This document shows positions 1 to 8,726 of a stretch of 64,000 nt of DNA, in pieces. The stretch spans positions 2,799,687-2,863,686 of the forward strand of contig NZ_KB910518.1 in assembly GCF_000374185.1 (NCBI RefSeq), in the 5' to 3' direction. Made by a program: the position numbers and the translations under genes. The notes under the pieces were generated by a model. It ran no database searches. It was given only the letters and a program-made list of their open reading frames with translations, and was not told the DNA's origin. This DNA comes from Paenibacillus sp. HW567 (GTDB lineage Bacteria; Bacillota; Bacilli; Paenibacillales; Paenibacillaceae). The stretch's first letter is position 1. Each line of letters opens with the position of its first letter.

Positions 1-232
1 ACGCCAGAATGTTGCCGCCAGGCTGTGCCCATATATTCACATTTTCAATTGTTGCCGTAACCCCTGGCGCCATTTGGACAGGTTTTATTGCAGACGCCGC
101 CGCGGCTGCCGCAGATGCGGTCTTGGAGCTGGCTGCAGCCTTCACGGCTCCAGGTGTTATGCCGCCGGCTAATTGGCCGATAACAATGGTGCTTATGAGC
201 AGGGCAACATATGTATTTTTATACGTTCTCAT
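1..232 (-). CDS. Secreted protein, N-terminal part only (runs off the window)
   Basis: The first 77 codons of a minus-strand gene are visible and the rest lies beyond position 1. The start ATG at 232 follows a G-rich ribosome binding site (GGGGGGAAATTG). The N-terminus is a signal peptide: MRTYKN, then a hydrophobic stretch (ALLISTIVIGQLAGG) and an alanine-rich region. The mature part begins with a motif like VTATIENVNIWAQPGG. A TATAAT lies on the minus strand at 264-269. I cannot name the family from this fragment; export through the Sec pathway is inferred from the signal peptide. Confidence 0.6.
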   Translation of the reverse strand, partial: MRTYKNTYVALLISTIVIGQLAGGITPGAVKAAASSKTASAAAAAASAIKPVQMAPGVTATIENVNIWAQPGGNILA

Positions 233-540
233 CAATTTCCCCCCAAGAATTTTAGCTAGAATAATTATAGTGGCAGCGGACGAGGGAAATGTATCCAATT
301 TGTAACCCTTCCACTCCGGTTGTAACCTTATTGTTCCATTTATATCAAATACAGCGCAGAATGCCCCGTTTGTGTAATAAACTTCGATAATTCTCTATCC
401 TGAAATAACGACATCCGGACAGAGGACATCGTTATGTAAGCCTGGAATTGGGCGAAGACAAATTGAGGGCCTTCTATGAAATAGCCTCGTCTGAAGGCCG
501 CGAACGAGCGGCATGGCTGCTGCATAGAACTCTTGCCTGC
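233..540. other. Intergenic region of 308 bp
   Basis: This gap holds the promoter region of the leftmost gene (TATAAT on the minus strand at 264-269). It also holds a plus-strand open stretch of 45 codons (409-546) without an ATG, which reads like the C-terminal end of a protein (YVSLELGEDKLRAFYEIA, then a Trp-Leu-Leu-His run) just before the AraC stop. That stretch may be a gene remnant. No convincing terminator was found. Confidence 0.35.
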
Positions 541-1374
541 TTATAATCCGAAGGCCCGTCTGTACTGGTTGGGCGGTATGCCTTCCATTTGTTTGAAGAC
601 TTTAATAAAATAGCTGGATTGCTGAAATCCCGTCTGGGCGGCTACCTGTGCAACAGATAGCTCCGTCGAAACCAGCAGCAGCTTCGCTCTCACCAAGCGG
701 CAATCGGTTAAGTAACGGTTCGGCGTCTTCCCCATGATCGCCCGGAACAGACGCAGGAAATGATAGCTGCTGTAACCCGCAAGCCTGGCCATTGCCTCCA
801 GTGTCCAGGGGCGTTCGCATTCCCGGTGGATTATATCCGCCGTGCGGCGGATGGAGTGTCTGATCTCCAGCGGCACCGATCCGTGCAGCGGTTCGGAATT
901 CTGCAGCAGCGTAGTCAGCAGCTCATAGAGCAGGGCCGACAGCCTCGGCTCGCTGGAGGTTGCATAAGAATCACTGAGCCTGTACATCTCCTCCATGACG
1001 GGGATTAGACCTGCTTCTGGATCAAATGCAAAAAAATAACCGCGCGACTGATCTACCTCCTCCAGCAGAGGAAGGGATATCGACGTCCCGAAATGCATCC
1101 AGCGCACCTCCCAGGGCTGAACAGGGTCAGAGCCATATTGCTGGTAGGCACCTTTCGGGAACAGGAATCCTCTGCCCCGCCCTATTGGAATCCGTTCACC
1201 ATCCTGAAAAACATACCCTTCGCCGCCAAAAACCAGATGCAGATTATAACTGTTCAGAAAACCTTCGCTTCTTCGCTCCGCATGCTGCGGAAAGTCAGTA
1301 TAATGTCCCAAAAATTCCGGGTAACACACATAATGCATGTACGCCGGCGCCGGTAACACCCATTGTTTTTTCAT
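541..1374 (-). CDS. AraC-family transcriptional regulator
   Basis: 277 residues from the ATG at 1374 (MKKQWVLPAP), preceded by GTGAGGGATGGG; a longer frame to 1455 has no ribosome binding site. The N-terminal ~160 residues look like an AraC cupin-type sensor domain (HLVFGGEGYVFQDGE, then FLFPKGAYQQYG). The C-terminal ~100 residues hold the two AraC helix-turn-helix motifs: MARLAGYSSYHFLRLFRAIM with GKTPNRYL, and VAAQTGFQQSSYFIKVFKQM with GIPPNQYR. The gene is divergent from the GH42 beta-galactosidase with a 147 bp gap, so it is likely that gene's sugar-responsive activator. The ligand is unknown. Confidence 0.9.
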   Translation of the reverse strand: MKKQWVLPAPAYMHYVCYPEFLGHYTDFPQHAERRSEGFLNSYNLHLVFGGEGYVFQDGERIPIGRGRGFLFPKGAYQQYGSDPVQPWEVRWMHFGTSISLPLLEEVDQSRGYFFAFDPEAGLIPVMEEMYRLSDSYATSSEPRLSALLYELLTTLLQNSEPLHGSVPLEIRHSIRRTADIIHRECERPWTLEAMARLAGYSSYHFLRLFRAIMGKTPNRYLTDCRLVRAKLLLVSTELSVAQVAAQTGFQQSSYFIKVFKQMEGIPPNQYRRAFGL

Positions 1375-1521
1375 TCTGCACCCATCCCTCACCCGTATTA
1401 AGCAAGCACGCAATATAATTATATAATAGCAATATTGTGTTATATGAGAACCCATTAGCCTAATACTACAATAGATTCATAGCGTTCATAAAGCATATTT
1501 TTTACACTTGGAGGTTGGAAA

Positions 1522-3576
1522 ATGAAGACTAATGCCAATGCGGAAACGTTCGAGCTTGGTGTCTGCTACTACCCTGAACACTGGCCGGAGCAGCTCTGGG
1601 CTGACGATTTCCGGCGCATGGTTGAAACCGGATTCACGATTGTACGGATGGCGGAATTTGCCTGGTCCATCTTTGAGCCGCAGGAAGGCGTGTTTCAGTT
1701 CGGGCTGTTCGACCGGGCCATAGATCTGGCTCACAGCTATGGATTAAAGGTCATTCTCGGCACGCCGACCGCTACACCTCCGGCCTGGCTGACCGAGCGT
1801 TATCCCGAAGTGCTGAATGTGACTTATGACGGGGTAACTCTGCAGCACGGCTCCCGCCGTCATTATAATTACAGCAGCCCCAAGTACAGGGAGCTTTGCG
1901 CCAGAATAACCACACAGCTAGCACAGCATTATAACACTCACCCGGGCGTGGCCGGCTGGCAGATTGATAATGAGCTGAACTGCGAGATCAATGTGTTCTA
2001 TTCGGAGAGTGACCATCAAGCCTTCCGTGAATGGGTGCAGGCCAAATACGAAACACTGGAGAGACTGAACGATGCCTGGGGGACCGTCTTCTGGAATCAG
2101 ACCTACACTAGCTGGTCTCAGGTCTTCCTGACGCGTCCCACCCCTTCCCCGATGCAGCCCAATCCGCATCAGGCGCTGGATGAGAAGCGGTTTATTTCCG
2201 ACAACGCAATTTCTTTTGCCAGAATCCAGGCGGATATTCTCCGTAAAGTTGCCCCTTCCCAGTGGGTGACCACCAACGGCTTGTTCGGCCATCTGGACAG
2301 TCATGAGCTGAATGACGAACTGCTGGACTTTTTCAGCTATGACTCTTATCCACAGTTCTCCACCATTAGTGATGATTCAAATGAGGTTAACCCGCTGCGG
2401 GACCGGAGCTGGAGCCTCTCGTTGTCTGTAGTCCGCTCCATCAGCCCGAACTTCTGCATCATGGAGCAGCAGTCCGGCCCCGGAGGCTGGGTCAACCGCA
2501 TGGATATGCCGTCTCCGAAGCCCGGTCAAATGCGTCTTTGGACGTACCAGTCCATTGCGCACGGAGCAGACAAGCTGCTCTACTTCCGCTGGCGGACGGC
2601 AACGATGGGCAATGAAATCTATTGGCATGGCATCAATGATTACCATAACCAGCCCAACCGCAGGGTCAAGGAAGCGGCGCAGGTTGGACGGGAGCTGGCT
2701 GAAGCGGGCAAGCACATCGTCGGAACGCGGAACGAAGCGAAGATTGCCCTTCTCCGTGATTACGACAATGAATGGGACGGCGAATACGACGTCTGGTACG
2801 GGCCTTTCATGTGGCAGAGCAACAAGGAATGGTTCAAGGCGCTCCAGAAGCGGCATATCTCGAATGATCTCATTTACTTGCGCAGCAAGACCACGCTCGA
2901 GGACCTGACTCCTTATGAGGTGCTGATCTATCCGCATCCGGCGATTATGAGTGATGCGACCGCGGCGCTGCTTGATCAATATGTGCAGCAAGGCGGAACG
3001 CTGATTTTTGGCTGCCGGACAGGCTACAAGGATACTCGCGGACAGTGCTACATGCGGCCTTTTCCCGGCGCAGCCAAGGACCTCTGCGGAATCACCGTAG
3101 AAGAATTCACCCTGGTCAAAGGTACCCGCCCTGCTACCTCCATACAGTGGGGCAATGATCCTGAGGCGCTTACCGGAGCGGATGCCTTCAATGATATTCT
3201 GCATGTCGAAGAGGACAGCGTTGAGATTATGGGCACGTACGCTTCCGATTATTATGCCGGCAAACCGGCGGTCACCAGAAACAAACGCGGAACAGGCGAG
3301 GTATGGTATTACGGAGCCGTATTTAACGAACAGGCCGCGCTCAAAATCGTTGATAGCCTGAATTTAGCATCCCCGGTTGCAGATTGGCTGGAGCTGCCCG
3401 GTGAAGTTGAACTGCAAATCCGCAAAAGCGAAACCGCCAGCTACGTGTTCCTGCTTAACTACAGCGAAGAACCCGTAACCATCCGGCTCAAAGCACAGAA
3501 AAGAGATTTGCTGACAGGCCGGACAGTCTCAGGCTCCTTCACACTTGAAGGCTTCGGCGTTCTGGTGCTCTATTAA
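1522..3576 (+). CDS. Beta-galactosidase, glycoside hydrolase family 42
   Basis: 684 residues, the usual length for GH42, which hydrolyses terminal beta-D-galactosides. There is no signal peptide, so it probably works in the cytosol on imported oligosaccharides. The N-terminal TIM barrel shows LGVCYYPEHWPEQLW and MAEFAWSIFEP. The predicted acid/base glutamate is E151 in WQIDNELN, and the nucleophile is E315 in IMEQQSGPGGW. The middle domain is a trimerisation-type fold (LIYPHPAIMSDA) and a small beta-sandwich closes the protein. The start at 1522 has an excellent site (CTTGGAGGTTGG). The gene stands alone, divergent from the AraC gene, and ends beside a shared stem-loop at 3598-3637. Confidence 0.95.
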   Translation: MKTNANAETFELGVCYYPEHWPEQLWADDFRRMVETGFTIVRMAEFAWSIFEPQEGVFQFGLFDRAIDLAHSYGLKVILGTPTATPPAWLTERYPEVLNVTYDGVTLQHGSRRHYNYSSPKYRELCARITTQLAQHYNTHPGVAGWQIDNELNCEINVFYSESDHQAFREWVQAKYETLERLNDAWGTVFWNQTYTSWSQVFLTRPTPSPMQPNPHQALDEKRFISDNAISFARIQADILRKVAPSQWVTTNGLFGHLDSHELNDELLDFFSYDSYPQFSTISDDSNEVNPLRDRSWSLSLSVVRSISPNFCIMEQQSGPGGWVNRMDMPSPKPGQMRLWTYQSIAHGADKLLYFRWRTATMGNEIYWHGINDYHNQPNRRVKEAAQVGRELAEAGKHIVGTRNEAKIALLRDYDNEWDGEYDVWYGPFMWQSNKEWFKALQKRHISNDLIYLRSKTTLEDLTPYEVLIYPHPAIMSDATAALLDQYVQQGGTLIFGCRTGYKDTRGQCYMRPFPGAAKDLCGITVEEFTLVKGTRPATSIQWGNDPEALTGADAFNDILHVEEDSVEIMGTYASDYYAGKPAVTRNKRGTGEVWYYGAVFNEQAALKIVDSLNLASPVADWLELPGEVELQIRKSETASYVFLLNYSEEPVTIRLKAQKRDLLTGRTVSGSFTLEGFGVLVLY

Positions 3577-3597
3577 TTCCATTTTTGAAAATTAAAA

Positions 3598-3637
3598 GGC
3601 TCCTCCACACCAAAATGAGTTCGAGTGCGGAGGAGCC
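3598..3637 (-). terminator. Rho-independent terminator for the HEAT-like gene
   Basis: A 13 bp stem (GGCTCCTCCACAC at 3598-3610, GTGCGGAGGAGCC at 3625-3637, one mismatch) is followed on the minus strand by CTTTTAATTTT. It lies between convergent genes. The U-tract is on the minus strand, so it mainly serves the gene ending at 3652. Confidence 0.8.
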
Positions 3638-3651
3638 TGCCATATGTATGG

Positions 3652-6600
3652 CTATTCTATTGCTGTCCAAGTGTCTAGCGCAAGCGAGCTAAGCCCGACG
3701 TTTGTATGATTTCTATATAATCTTAAGCGGTGCGCACAATCTGGATTCCACAATAAAGCACTCCCAGCAGCTTCAAGCAAGGAAAGTCCAATATATTGAG
3801 ATTCATAACGGTCTTCAGACCACAATAAGTCTACAATTTCCAGCACTACTTCCGGACTCCAGTGTCCTTTGTTATCCTTCAGATTTATGGCAATCCCTCT
3901 ATATGCATCGCTTAAAAGATGTGGCTGATCCGTAATGCAATTTACAATATGCTTAAGGTAAGCAACGGATTCCTCGACATTATTCCAATCTATTGACGCT
4001 ATATAAAATTTCATCACAACATGCTTATATGTTTCATTTGACGCTAGACAGTCGATAATGCCCATATATAAAGGCACTAGGCTTGAACGTGTATGCTTTG
4101 GCATAGAGGTTAACTTATTCGTAAATTTCAACAGGCGTTGCCGATAAGGCACATCTCTTTGCGTATCCGCATTCCATTTCTCATTTATTGTAACACTGGC
4201 CAAATCCTCGAAAACACCGATCACAAATTCATTTACCCTGCCGTCACGGCATGTTTCTGCCAAGGTGTCCATTGCAGCATTCCATCTGGTACGGTCTTCT
4301 AAATCAACAATAGCCTTCGCAGTGACACTCGCAATCCTTTCTTCACTTCCATTTGTCCACTGCCGCATACAATTGAAAGCTTCTCTTCCAACAGCCGCTT
4401 CCGTATGGCTTGCTATTTTAATGATTAATTCTAAATACTTGGACCGATAGGCTGCTGGAAGCTCATTCGGCCGTTGGTACAGCAGGCTTATTGCTACGTC
4501 ACTTTGTGATGAAGCCGCGATTGCACTTAAAATATTCCACCCGCGTTCATCATCCAGAAACTGTCTCGCTGCATGTCCGATTGAAATGATTACATCCTTA
4601 TGCACATTTGTTTTGCCGGACTCATTCATCAGCAACGCAAGGCTTTCACCGCTTTTATAGGCACCCAGCAGCCTAATGGCCTCTTTTCTAACAGTGATCT
4701 TAAGCTTGTCGCGGTTTAAAAGCTCTTGGAGCATTGAAGTTAATGCACCCGGATTAACTCTACGAATACATCTCGGTATCGAATACATGGCTACACGCGC
4801 CCGGTCTCCATCTAAATGCTCCAGCAGAATTGGAAGCGCCTTTTCCGGCTCTTCAGTTAATGATAATGCATGAAGTACAGCCTCTACTACTGATACTTCA
4901 CCATCTTTCAAAAGCTCTATGAGCTTGTTTGGGAAAAGATCAGGCATTCTTGCCATTATCTTTATAGCGCTTGAACGCTCCCAAAGATTTCGCTTAGTGT
5001 CGGACGCCACTCTTTCTAGTAGAGAACTTAAGGATTTTTGCTGGCGTGGCAGCCACCTGTCAAATCCGTTCATAGCCGGGACAAGATAAATGGTTTTACC
5101 TGTTAAAAATTTACCTTTAATCGTTTCTCCAGAAATAAACGGGTCCAGCCATTCCTGACGTTTCAAATGCACATGCCGGAACACTTCGTTTATTGTAATA
5201 AATGACTTATCCCAAGCCAGTAATTCTTTGACTCTTTCATCACGTGTATTTCGAGGCGCAAGCCATTGTCTTGTCGCTTGTACAGCGATGCCATCTGGTT
5301 TTGCCTTTGTTGCTTCCTTTAATAAGTCCTGAAGCTTTATGATATTAAAGCCTCTTTTTCCAAACGAGCTTGCCAGAGCAATCACAAAATGGTAATTTTC
5401 TTTTTTGTTCTCCTCCACAGCTAAGGGATACAGCTCGTCAAATAGGGTCAGCTCAATTCCTTGTGGCAAATTTTTCTCTAGTGAGGGCAGCGTAAGCTGA
5501 CCGGTCTGCCTGGCCAGTTTGGTAATCGTACTTAAAGAGAATTTAAAAATCCCGCTTTTGGGACTAGCGCTGTTATACTGCATAAGACCAAAGGCTAATT
5601 TTTGTGTTGCCATACGTGTAGCGTATGAAGTATCTCTAGCTTCAATAACACTATCCACAAGCAGGGTAAGCTCTTTTGTATGTTCATCTGTAAAAATAGA
5701 GGCAGGACATTTCGAAAGCTCAGTAAGCACCTCACAGCGCACAGGGTCCTGATCATTTTTGATCCGGCCCAGAAACGTCAAAGTCTCAGCAACGCCATTC
5801 CTTGATAGCGCAGTACTCTTGATCAGTTGCACAAGCGCTCTTGCACGTTCCTCTGCATTTGATGCCTGCACCGCTTTTTGCAGCAGCTCTCTTGAATTAT
5901 TGATTAAGCGGCAAGCCGTAATATAAATGGTCTTGTCCCGGTCATCACTGATTTCACGAAGGCCCAACATTCGGGCGGCTTCCTTATCACGCAATTTATG
6001 CGGTAAAATATAAAGCAAAGCTTCGGGAAAAATACGCTCCCGGCGTTTATCTTCCTCATATACTGCCTCAAAAATCTCTTCACGATTTGAAGGCGCAATA
6101 TGATGAAGTAATTTTGCTATATGTATGGGATTCTCTGCAAGTAATTTAGCCAGTCCAATCCATTGATCCTTCGATAAATAATTTCTCCGTTTCAAAATAC
6201 CCTCAGGCACACCATGAGCAAGCAGATCGCTTCGCGACTCCTTACGCGTCAGCAGCATATACACAGCATCAGAATTTATGCGGACTAAAGTACCGAGCTG
6301 TTTTTTTAGCACAGGATGTATTACATCTATTGGACCTAACGTCATTGCACATTCCAACATCAAATCCGCCTTGAGCCTGCATAAAATTTCGGCAGCAGAT
6401 GAAAACCTCCACCAAACGTATACCCGTTCCCGGGGTGGTGCACTTTCCAAAGTGGTTCTAAAATACTCCGCTACCAGATCAAGATGACGATTGGCTAATT
6501 TGGACCAATTTTCTATGGCATATCCAAGATCTGCAAGCCATTTACGGACTATTTCCTTAGAGCAGGCTGGCAGTAAGATGGATGCCTCCTTCGCTCCCCA

Positions 6601-7017
6601 CCGGGCATACACAACAGGCAATAAACGATCTGCTAATTCCTTGCGTGTACTGCCTGAAATATTGCGCAACAATTTGCGGCGGCAATCATGAGATAGCTGG
6701 GGAAGTTCACGTTCAATGTCACTATCTGAAACTACTTTAACTAAAAGCCCTGCCGCCCTGCTTCTAACACTAGCCGTAGGATGCTGTAATGCTGCCAAAA
6801 TAACCTTAGCGTCCATTGTCACACTAGCGCCAATTAGTGCAAGATAGGCTTCATATGCGCCCCCCTCCAGTAATGAAGCAATCAATTTGGAGTACTGTCT
6901 GGACCCGTTATGATCACGGCCTAATAGTGCTATTCTGTTTATCCGGTCTGAATAACCTAGCGAATCTAATTCTTTTAGCAGATTTTTTTTATCCATAAGG
7001 TTTTTTTTGAAAATCAT
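3652..7017 (-). CDS. Large HEAT-repeat-like alpha-helical protein
   Basis: 1121 residues from the ATG at 7017 ([11 protein letters not shown]), chosen because AAAGGAGCGGCTT precedes it; the frame stays open to 7230 through a repeat element. Nearly the whole protein is short paired helices. Typical HEAT-like units are [20 protein letters not shown] near residue 70, [20 protein letters not shown] and [20 protein letters not shown]. There are no membrane segments, signal peptide or recognisable catalytic domain. Such scaffolds usually bind proteins or nucleic acids. The gene looks clearly more AT-rich than its neighbours, which suggests transfer. It stands alone with its own terminator. Function is not known. 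Confidence 0.75.
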   Translation of the reverse strand: MIFKKNLMDKKNLLKELDSLGYSDRINRIALLGRDHNGSRQYSKLIASLLEGGAYEAYLALIGASVTMDAKVILAALQHPTASVRSRAAGLLVKVVSDSDIERELPQLSHDCRRKLLRNISGSTRKELADRLLPVVYARWGAKEASILLPACSKEIVRKWLADLGYAIENWSKLANRHLDLVAEYFRTTLESAPPRERVYVWWRFSSAAEILCRLKADLMLECAMTLGPIDVIHPVLKKQLGTLVRINSDAVYMLLTRKESRSDLLAHGVPEGILKRRNYLSKDQWIGLAKLLAENPIHIAKLLHHIAPSNREEIFEAVYEEDKRRERIFPEALLYILPHKLRDKEAARMLGLREISDDRDKTIYITACRLINNSRELLQKAVQASNAEERARALVQLIKSTALSRNGVAETLTFLGRIKNDQDPVRCEVLTELSKCPASIFTDEHTKELTLLVDSVIEARDTSYATRMATQKLAFGLMQYNSASPKSGIFKFSLSTITKLARQTGQLTLPSLEKNLPQGIELTLFDELYPLAVEENKKENYHFVIALASSFGKRGFNIIKLQDLLKEATKAKPDGIAVQATRQWLAPRNTRDERVKELLAWDKSFITINEVFRHVHLKRQEWLDPFISGETIKGKFLTGKTIYLVPAMNGFDRWLPRQQKSLSSLLERVASDTKRNLWERSSAIKIMARMPDLFPNKLIELLKDGEVSVVEAVLHALSLTEEPEKALPILLEHLDGDRARVAMYSIPRCIRRVNPGALTSMLQELLNRDKLKITVRKEAIRLLGAYKSGESLALLMNESGKTNVHKDVIISIGHAARQFLDDERGWNILSAIAASSQSDVAISLLYQRPNELPAAYRSKYLELIIKIASHTEAAVGREAFNCMRQWTNGSEERIASVTAKAIVDLEDRTRWNAAMDTLAETCRDGRVNEFVIGVFEDLASVTINEKWNADTQRDVPYRQRLLKFTNKLTSMPKHTRSSLVPLYMGIIDCLASNETYKHVVMKFYIASIDWNNVEESVAYLKHIVNCITDQPHLLSDAYRGIAINLKDNKGHWSPEVVLEIVDLLWSEDRYESQYIGLSLLEAAGSALLWNPDCAHRLRLYRNHTNVGLSSLALDTWTAIE

Positions 7018-7039
7018 AAGCCGCTCCTTTCTTGTTTTG

Positions 7040-7254
7040 TATACATAAACTGAACTAAAGATTTTCATATTAGGTCTGGTCGTCACTGCGGGGAATGTTT
7101 GGACTTCCGGCCGCTGTTGTCTACAGATTTCTTGATTTATACCGCTTGTAGCGGATGAAATCCGTAGACAAAGGCGGACGCATTCGCTCCTCCAGTTCCA
7201 AACTTCCCCTCCGCACTCCACCTTTTTCATGGATTTTTTTAGTTCAGCTTATAT
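7040..7254 (-). mobile_element. MITE-like hairpin element, copy 1 (full length)
   Basis: About 215 bp. The ends are inverted (ATAAACTGAACTAAA and TTTAGTTCAGCTTAT, one mismatch). Inside, TGCGGGGAATGTTTGGA pairs with TCCAAACTTCCCCTCCGCA. A central hairpin has arms GTCTACAGATTTC and GAAATCCGTAGAC. It encodes no transposase. Related copies lie at 22681-22797 and 49580-49793 in the same orientation. It ends 22 bp upstream of the HEAT-like start and is read through by a spurious in-frame extension of that gene. Confidence 0.85.
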
Positions 7255-7272
7255 GCATTTGTTTCATTGAAC

Positions 7273-8196
7273 CTACTCTTTCAGGTTCCAGATGTTCTTA
7301 ACATAAGTGCCGATGTTCCCGATCGCCTGCTGCCCTTCCGGGAGGATTGCGGCTATCATTTGAAATACGCTCCACAGGTCCTCCCAAATTTCAAGTGTAA
7401 CCTGAACTCCGGCAGCACGTGCTCGCTCAGCCAAGCGTTCGGCATCGCTAAGCAGTACTTCCTGATCACCGGCCTGAATCAGCAGCGGCGGCAGTCCATG
7501 CAGATCCGCTCTCAGCGGGGAGAGCAGCAGAGGCATGTCTCCGGTATAGTCTCCCAGATAATCCTCCAGAATCCGTTGATTACCCGCCCGGCTTCCCGTC
7601 GGGTCCAGCTCTGCCCTGCTGTCATAGGATTCTCCGTCCAGATGAACAAGATCGCTATGCGGAGAGAGCAGAAAGGCAGCAGCGGGCAGCTTCTTGCCAT
7701 CATCCCGCAGGGTAATCAGTGTCATAAGCGCAAGAGAAGCTCCTACTGAATCTCCTCCTAGAATAATGTCCTTATGTGAATAGCCCTCTGCAAGCAGCCA
7801 GTCATATGCGGCCAGGCAATCTTCATTTGCAGCCGGATAGACATGCTCAGGGGCCAGGCGATACTCCACAGTAAGGACACGGGCACCGCTGGCCGCCGAT
7901 ATACGTGCAGCCAAGTCCCGATAGATTTCGCAAGTGCCGGAAATAAAACCTCCGCCGTGATAATAGAGGATCACTTTCCCTCTGCCCGACCCGGCAGCTT
8001 CATCCGTGCAGTCAACCCACTCTCCATGCAGCCGGCCGATTGTTACACTCACAGCTTGCACCCCGGGAAGTCTTGGCAGGCTTTTGGCAGCAGCTATCAG
8101 GTCCTCACGGATTTGCGTTACAGTTCGCACACCATTTCCATTGTTTTGCTTCAGATGATTTTTTATTGCGTTCAGCATATCTGTACGGTTCGACAT
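7273..8196 (-). CDS. Alpha/beta hydrolase of the hormone-sensitive lipase family, catalytic His apparently missing
   Basis: 307 residues from the ATG at 8196, preceded by CAGGAGGAAAAACAAAG. The HSL/family IV carboxylesterase fold is clear: oxyanion motif HGGGF at 80-84, nucleophile elbow GDSVG at 148-152 (Ser150), YRLAPEHVYPA, and an acid region AGDQEVLLSD. Where the family has a His in 'MWHVFQ', this protein reads LWSVFQ, with Ser276 encoded by AGC. It may therefore be inactive, altered or use another His. It follows a MerR gene and a MerR-type promoter (8231-8262), so induction by that regulator is likely. The substrate is unknown. Confidence 0.85.
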   Translation of the reverse strand: MSNRTDMLNAIKNHLKQNNGNGVRTVTQIREDLIAAAKSLPRLPGVQAVSVTIGRLHGEWVDCTDEAAGSGRGKVILYYHGGGFISGTCEIYRDLAARISAASGARVLTVEYRLAPEHVYPAANEDCLAAYDWLLAEGYSHKDIILGGDSVGASLALMTLITLRDDGKKLPAAAFLLSPHSDLVHLDGESYDSRAELDPTGSRAGNQRILEDYLGDYTGDMPLLLSPLRADLHGLPPLLIQAGDQEVLLSDAERLAERARAAGVQVTLEIWEDLWSVFQMIAAILPEGQQAIGNIGTYVKNIWNLKE

Positions 8197-8230
8197 CTTT
8201 GTTTTTCCTCCTGTCAGGTATGATGCCTGC

Positions 8231-8262
8231 ATTGTAAACCCTGTATCTGAGTACAGAGTCAA
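8231..8262 (-). promoter_or_regulatory. MerR-type promoter/operator of the esterase gene
   Basis: On the minus strand, -35 TTGACT (8257-8262) and -10 TACAAT (8231-8236) are separated by 20 bp instead of 17. The spacer holds a perfect dyad, CTGTA-N6-TACAG (8241-8256). Long spacers with a centred dyad are the hallmark of MerR-activated promoters. The MerR gene ends only 18 bp upstream. Confidence 0.85.
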
Positions 8263-8279
8263 GAGGAAAGCGGCCCGGC

Positions 8280-8687
8280 TTACGAATCCATATGCAAGAT
8301 TTGCAGAGTCTCCTCAACACCAGGGTGCCGATTGGCCGAGAGAAGATTTCTTTTTAGAGCGCCAAGCTGAACCTTGATGTTCTCGCGTTTGGCAATCTCA
8401 AGCTCGACAGCGATGATTTTCCGTTCAATTGCCGCAATAAAATCAGGAATTCCGATGCTGCTGTCAGATGATTTGACGAGTGCTTTCTTGATTTCCCGCA
8501 GCGTAAATCCGCAGCTCTTGGCGTTCTGGATAAAAGCAACCCGCTTCAGCGTCTCCTCGCTGTAGACCCGGTAACCCGCTGCCGAGCGCTGGGGTACCGG
8601 AAGCAGTCCGTGCTTCTCGTAATACCGCAGCGTTTCAGCATTCACATGCGCTTCCTTTGCCAGTTCTCCCCGTAAATAGCGGACCAT
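8280..8687 (-). CDS. MerR-family transcriptional regulator
   Basis: 135 residues. The N-terminal winged helix-turn-helix reads LAKEAHVNAETLRYYEKHGL, then SAAGYRVYSEETLKRVAFI, followed by GFTLREIKKAL and a long dimerisation helix. Only one cysteine is visible (SCGFTL), so it is unlikely to be a classical thiol-based metal sensor. The inducer is unknown. Its gene lies directly upstream of the esterase, and the dyad in the esterase promoter is its probable target. Confidence 0.9.
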   Translation of the reverse strand: MVRYLRGELAKEAHVNAETLRYYEKHGLLPVPQRSAAGYRVYSEETLKRVAFIQNAKSCGFTLREIKKALVKSSDSSIGIPDFIAAIERKIIAVELEIAKRENIKVQLGALKRNLLSANRHPGVEETLQILHMDS

Positions 8688-8726
8688 TACTAACCCTCCA
8701 GTCCAAGTCCTCTTATAAAAGCGTCG

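Noticed and set aside
9..305. Alanine-rich plus-strand frame
   Set aside because: It is the complement of the signal-peptide gene at 1-232 and has no ribosome binding site.
409..546. Plus-strand open stretch that reads like a protein C-terminus
   Set aside because: No start codon or ribosome binding site; it may be a remnant, but too short to call a pseudogene.
7018..7230. 71-codon N-terminal extension of the HEAT-like protein
   Set aside because: It lies almost wholly inside the repeat element and would skip the good AAAGGAG site at the inner start.
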